A stretch of DNA of 43,105 bases from Acidobacterium sp. Its GTDB lineage: Bacteria; Acidobacteriota; Terriglobia; Terriglobales; Acidobacteriaceae. The position numbers and the translations under genes are program-made. Location: positions 1 through 43,105 of the forward strand of contig DAHUYD010000128.1 of NCBI GenBank assembly GCA_027315385.1, given 5' to 3'. Below the pieces are notes generated by a model that was given only the letters and a program-made list of their open reading frames with translations, was not told the DNA's origin and made no database searches. Positions 41,874-43,105 of the stretch are shown here, piece after piece (position 1 is the stretch's first letter; each line of letters opens with the position of its first letter).

Positions 41874-41943
41874 GAAAACTGCTTCCCCTGCCTCACTCTC
41901 ATTGAAGTTTATCGGATGAGGCTTCGGGCACTCGTCCGCGGAG

Positions 41944-42996
41944 TCAGGCGGTTTCCACCATCGGCCGTCTCATGCGGAAGGAAACGGGAATGCGAATCGG
42001 CTTGACCTCGACGGCGCCGCTGCGCACCAGGATGCTAAGGGCGTTCACGACAGCGGCATCGTAACGCGTTCCCGCCAGCCGCCTCATGATTTCCAGCACA
42101 TATTCCGAATTCATGGCCGCCTGATACGGTCGCGGCGTAGTCATGGCATCAAAGGAATCCGCCACGGCGATGATCCTCGCCATCAGCGGAATCTCATCGC
42201 CCTTCAGCCCGTAGGGATAGCCCATGCCGTCCAGCGATTCGTGGTGCAGCTCGACGCCGGGAATCAGGTCATGCAGCATCTCGATGGGCCTTAGAATCGC
42301 GGCTCCCTTGACTGTGTGCGCCTTAACAATCTCGAACTCGTCCGGCGACAGAGGCGCGTTCTTGGTGACCAGGTAGTCCTCGACGCCGAGCGTTCCGATG
42401 TCGTGCAGCAGAGCGGCGAGGCGAATCTGCTCGATTTGCTTCTCGTCGAGCCCCAGCTTTTCAGCGATGGCGGCCGAGTATTGCGATACCCGCTCCGAGT
42501 GCCCCCGCAGATAGGTTGCGCGCTCGTCCACAGCCTTGGCCATCATGCGGATCAGCTCGGAGAGGGCGTGATAATTGCGGCGTGCTTCGTCCTGCTTCTC
42601 CAGCCAGCCTTCCTGCAGGGATCGGACTGCGCCCTGCCAGGTCCTGATCACTTCCAGAAAGAGCCTGTCGGAGGTTTGCCGCGCCAGTTCTTCGCTGAGA
42701 ACCGGCGACCCCGAGCCGATGACGGTCACGAGCTTCTGGATACGGCTCTCAAACCGGCTGCTCCACACCAGAGCCAGGACTATGCTGCCGAACAGGCCCG
42801 TGAGGGCTCCGATTGCGATTACCGCCGCGCGGGAAGCGATGACGTTCGGGGCAAACCAAACTGCCCCCAGAGTGACCGCCAGCACAGCAAGAAACGCCAG
42901 CATGAGGCGGGCGAAGACGCGGCCGCGCAGGCGTGGAACGCCGGCCGGGTTCCCTGGTGGGGACTGCCGTATTGCGCGCCGGGGCGAATCCTCCAT
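41944..42996 (-). CDS. Membrane-anchored HD-GYP phosphodiesterase
   Basis: The 350-residue protein starts at the ATG at 42996 with GGAGAAC upstream. Two hydrophobic helices (about 30-50 and 56-78) anchor it, followed by a coil and an HD-GYP domain: H166 in GHSERV, H198-D199 in LLHDIGTLG, H227, H251-H252, and GYP at 259-261. The family breaks down cyclic di-GMP. All key residues are present, so it is probably active. No sensor domain is seen beyond the membrane part. It lies 70 bases upstream of ftsY. Confidence 0.87.
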   Translation of the reverse strand: MEDSPRRAIRQSPPGNPAGVPRLRGRVFARLMLAFLAVLAVTLGAVWFAPNVIASRAAVIAIGALTGLFGSIVLALVWSSRFESRIQKLVTVIGSGSPVLSEELARQTSDRLFLEVIRTWQGAVRSLQEGWLEKQDEARRNYHALSELIRMMAKAVDERATYLRGHSERVSQYSAAIAEKLGLDEKQIEQIRLAALLHDIGTLGVEDYLVTKNAPLSPDEFEIVKAHTVKGAAILRPIEMLHDLIPGVELHHESLDGMGYPYGLKGDEIPLMARIIAVADSFDAMTTPRPYQAAMNSEYVLEIMRRLAGTRYDAAVVNALSILVRSGAVEVKPIRIPVSFRMRRPMVETA

Positions 42997-43105
42997 GTTG
43001 GTGTGTTCTCCTGCTGCGCGATGAAGTTACGGGCGTTCACAATCAGTTTACGGGGGTCTCCCGCTCTGCGAAGTCACACGAATGTGTTAGCGGTTCTCCC
43101 GAGTG

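Overview
The window looks like chromosomal DNA of an Acidobacteriota member (class Terriglobia or a close relative). It is GC-rich by eye. It carries a very large Oar-like TonB-dependent receptor with a carboxypeptidase-regulatory domain, several secreted polysaccharide enzymes, Tat-exported proteins and small proteins of a kind common in that phylum. The taxon is an inference from gene content, because the window holds no rRNA or ribosomal protein gene.

Left end, about 1-7000, is a patchy accessory region. It holds the 3' part of a surface protein with duplicated LamG-like domains, a beta-propeller lipoprotein on a long Gly/Ser tether, and a decayed second copy of that lipoprotein's C-terminus. 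The 3' half of a tRNA-Val(GAC)-like gene at 3904-3948 follows and probably marks the right end of an integrated element that extends to the left out of the window. Beyond it are an RHS tip fragment, remnants resembling IS110 and IS66, and three minus-strand genes: a PD-(D/E)XK nuclease-like protein, a CxxC protein and a small basic protein.

From 7000 to 16700 is a carbohydrate-related block. A TonB-dependent receptor (minus) and a CE15 glucuronoyl esterase-like enzyme (plus) diverge from a region of nearly 1 kb with recognisable promoters and palindromes. A secreted CxxCH protein and an STN-domain protein follow the esterase.

From 16800 to 21300 is a minus-strand type III polyketide cluster: PKS, methyltransferase, DUF2306 membrane protein, FAD oxidoreductase and YceI. 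The PKS, methyltransferase and flavoprotein set resembles srsABC of Streptomyces griseus, so a phenolic lipid or quinone product is plausible.

From 21700 to 27640 is a plus-strand tripartite RND efflux operon: small membrane protein, adaptor, pump and TolC-like lipoprotein.

From 27900 to 37100 are mostly exported enzymes: metallophosphoesterase, GH140-like hydrolase, exported PPC-domain protein, amidase and GH3 glycosidase, with a TrmJ-type RNA methyltransferase between the last two.

From 37300 to the end is housekeeping: a small membrane protein, an HhH lipoprotein, a LOG-family protein, and a minus-strand run of HD-GYP, ftsY, ribD and ribE.

I do not see a complete obviously new multi-gene system. 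The best leads are the tRNA-bounded island end, the nuclease/CxxC/basic-protein trio, and the type III PKS cluster with its membrane and lipid-binding partners.
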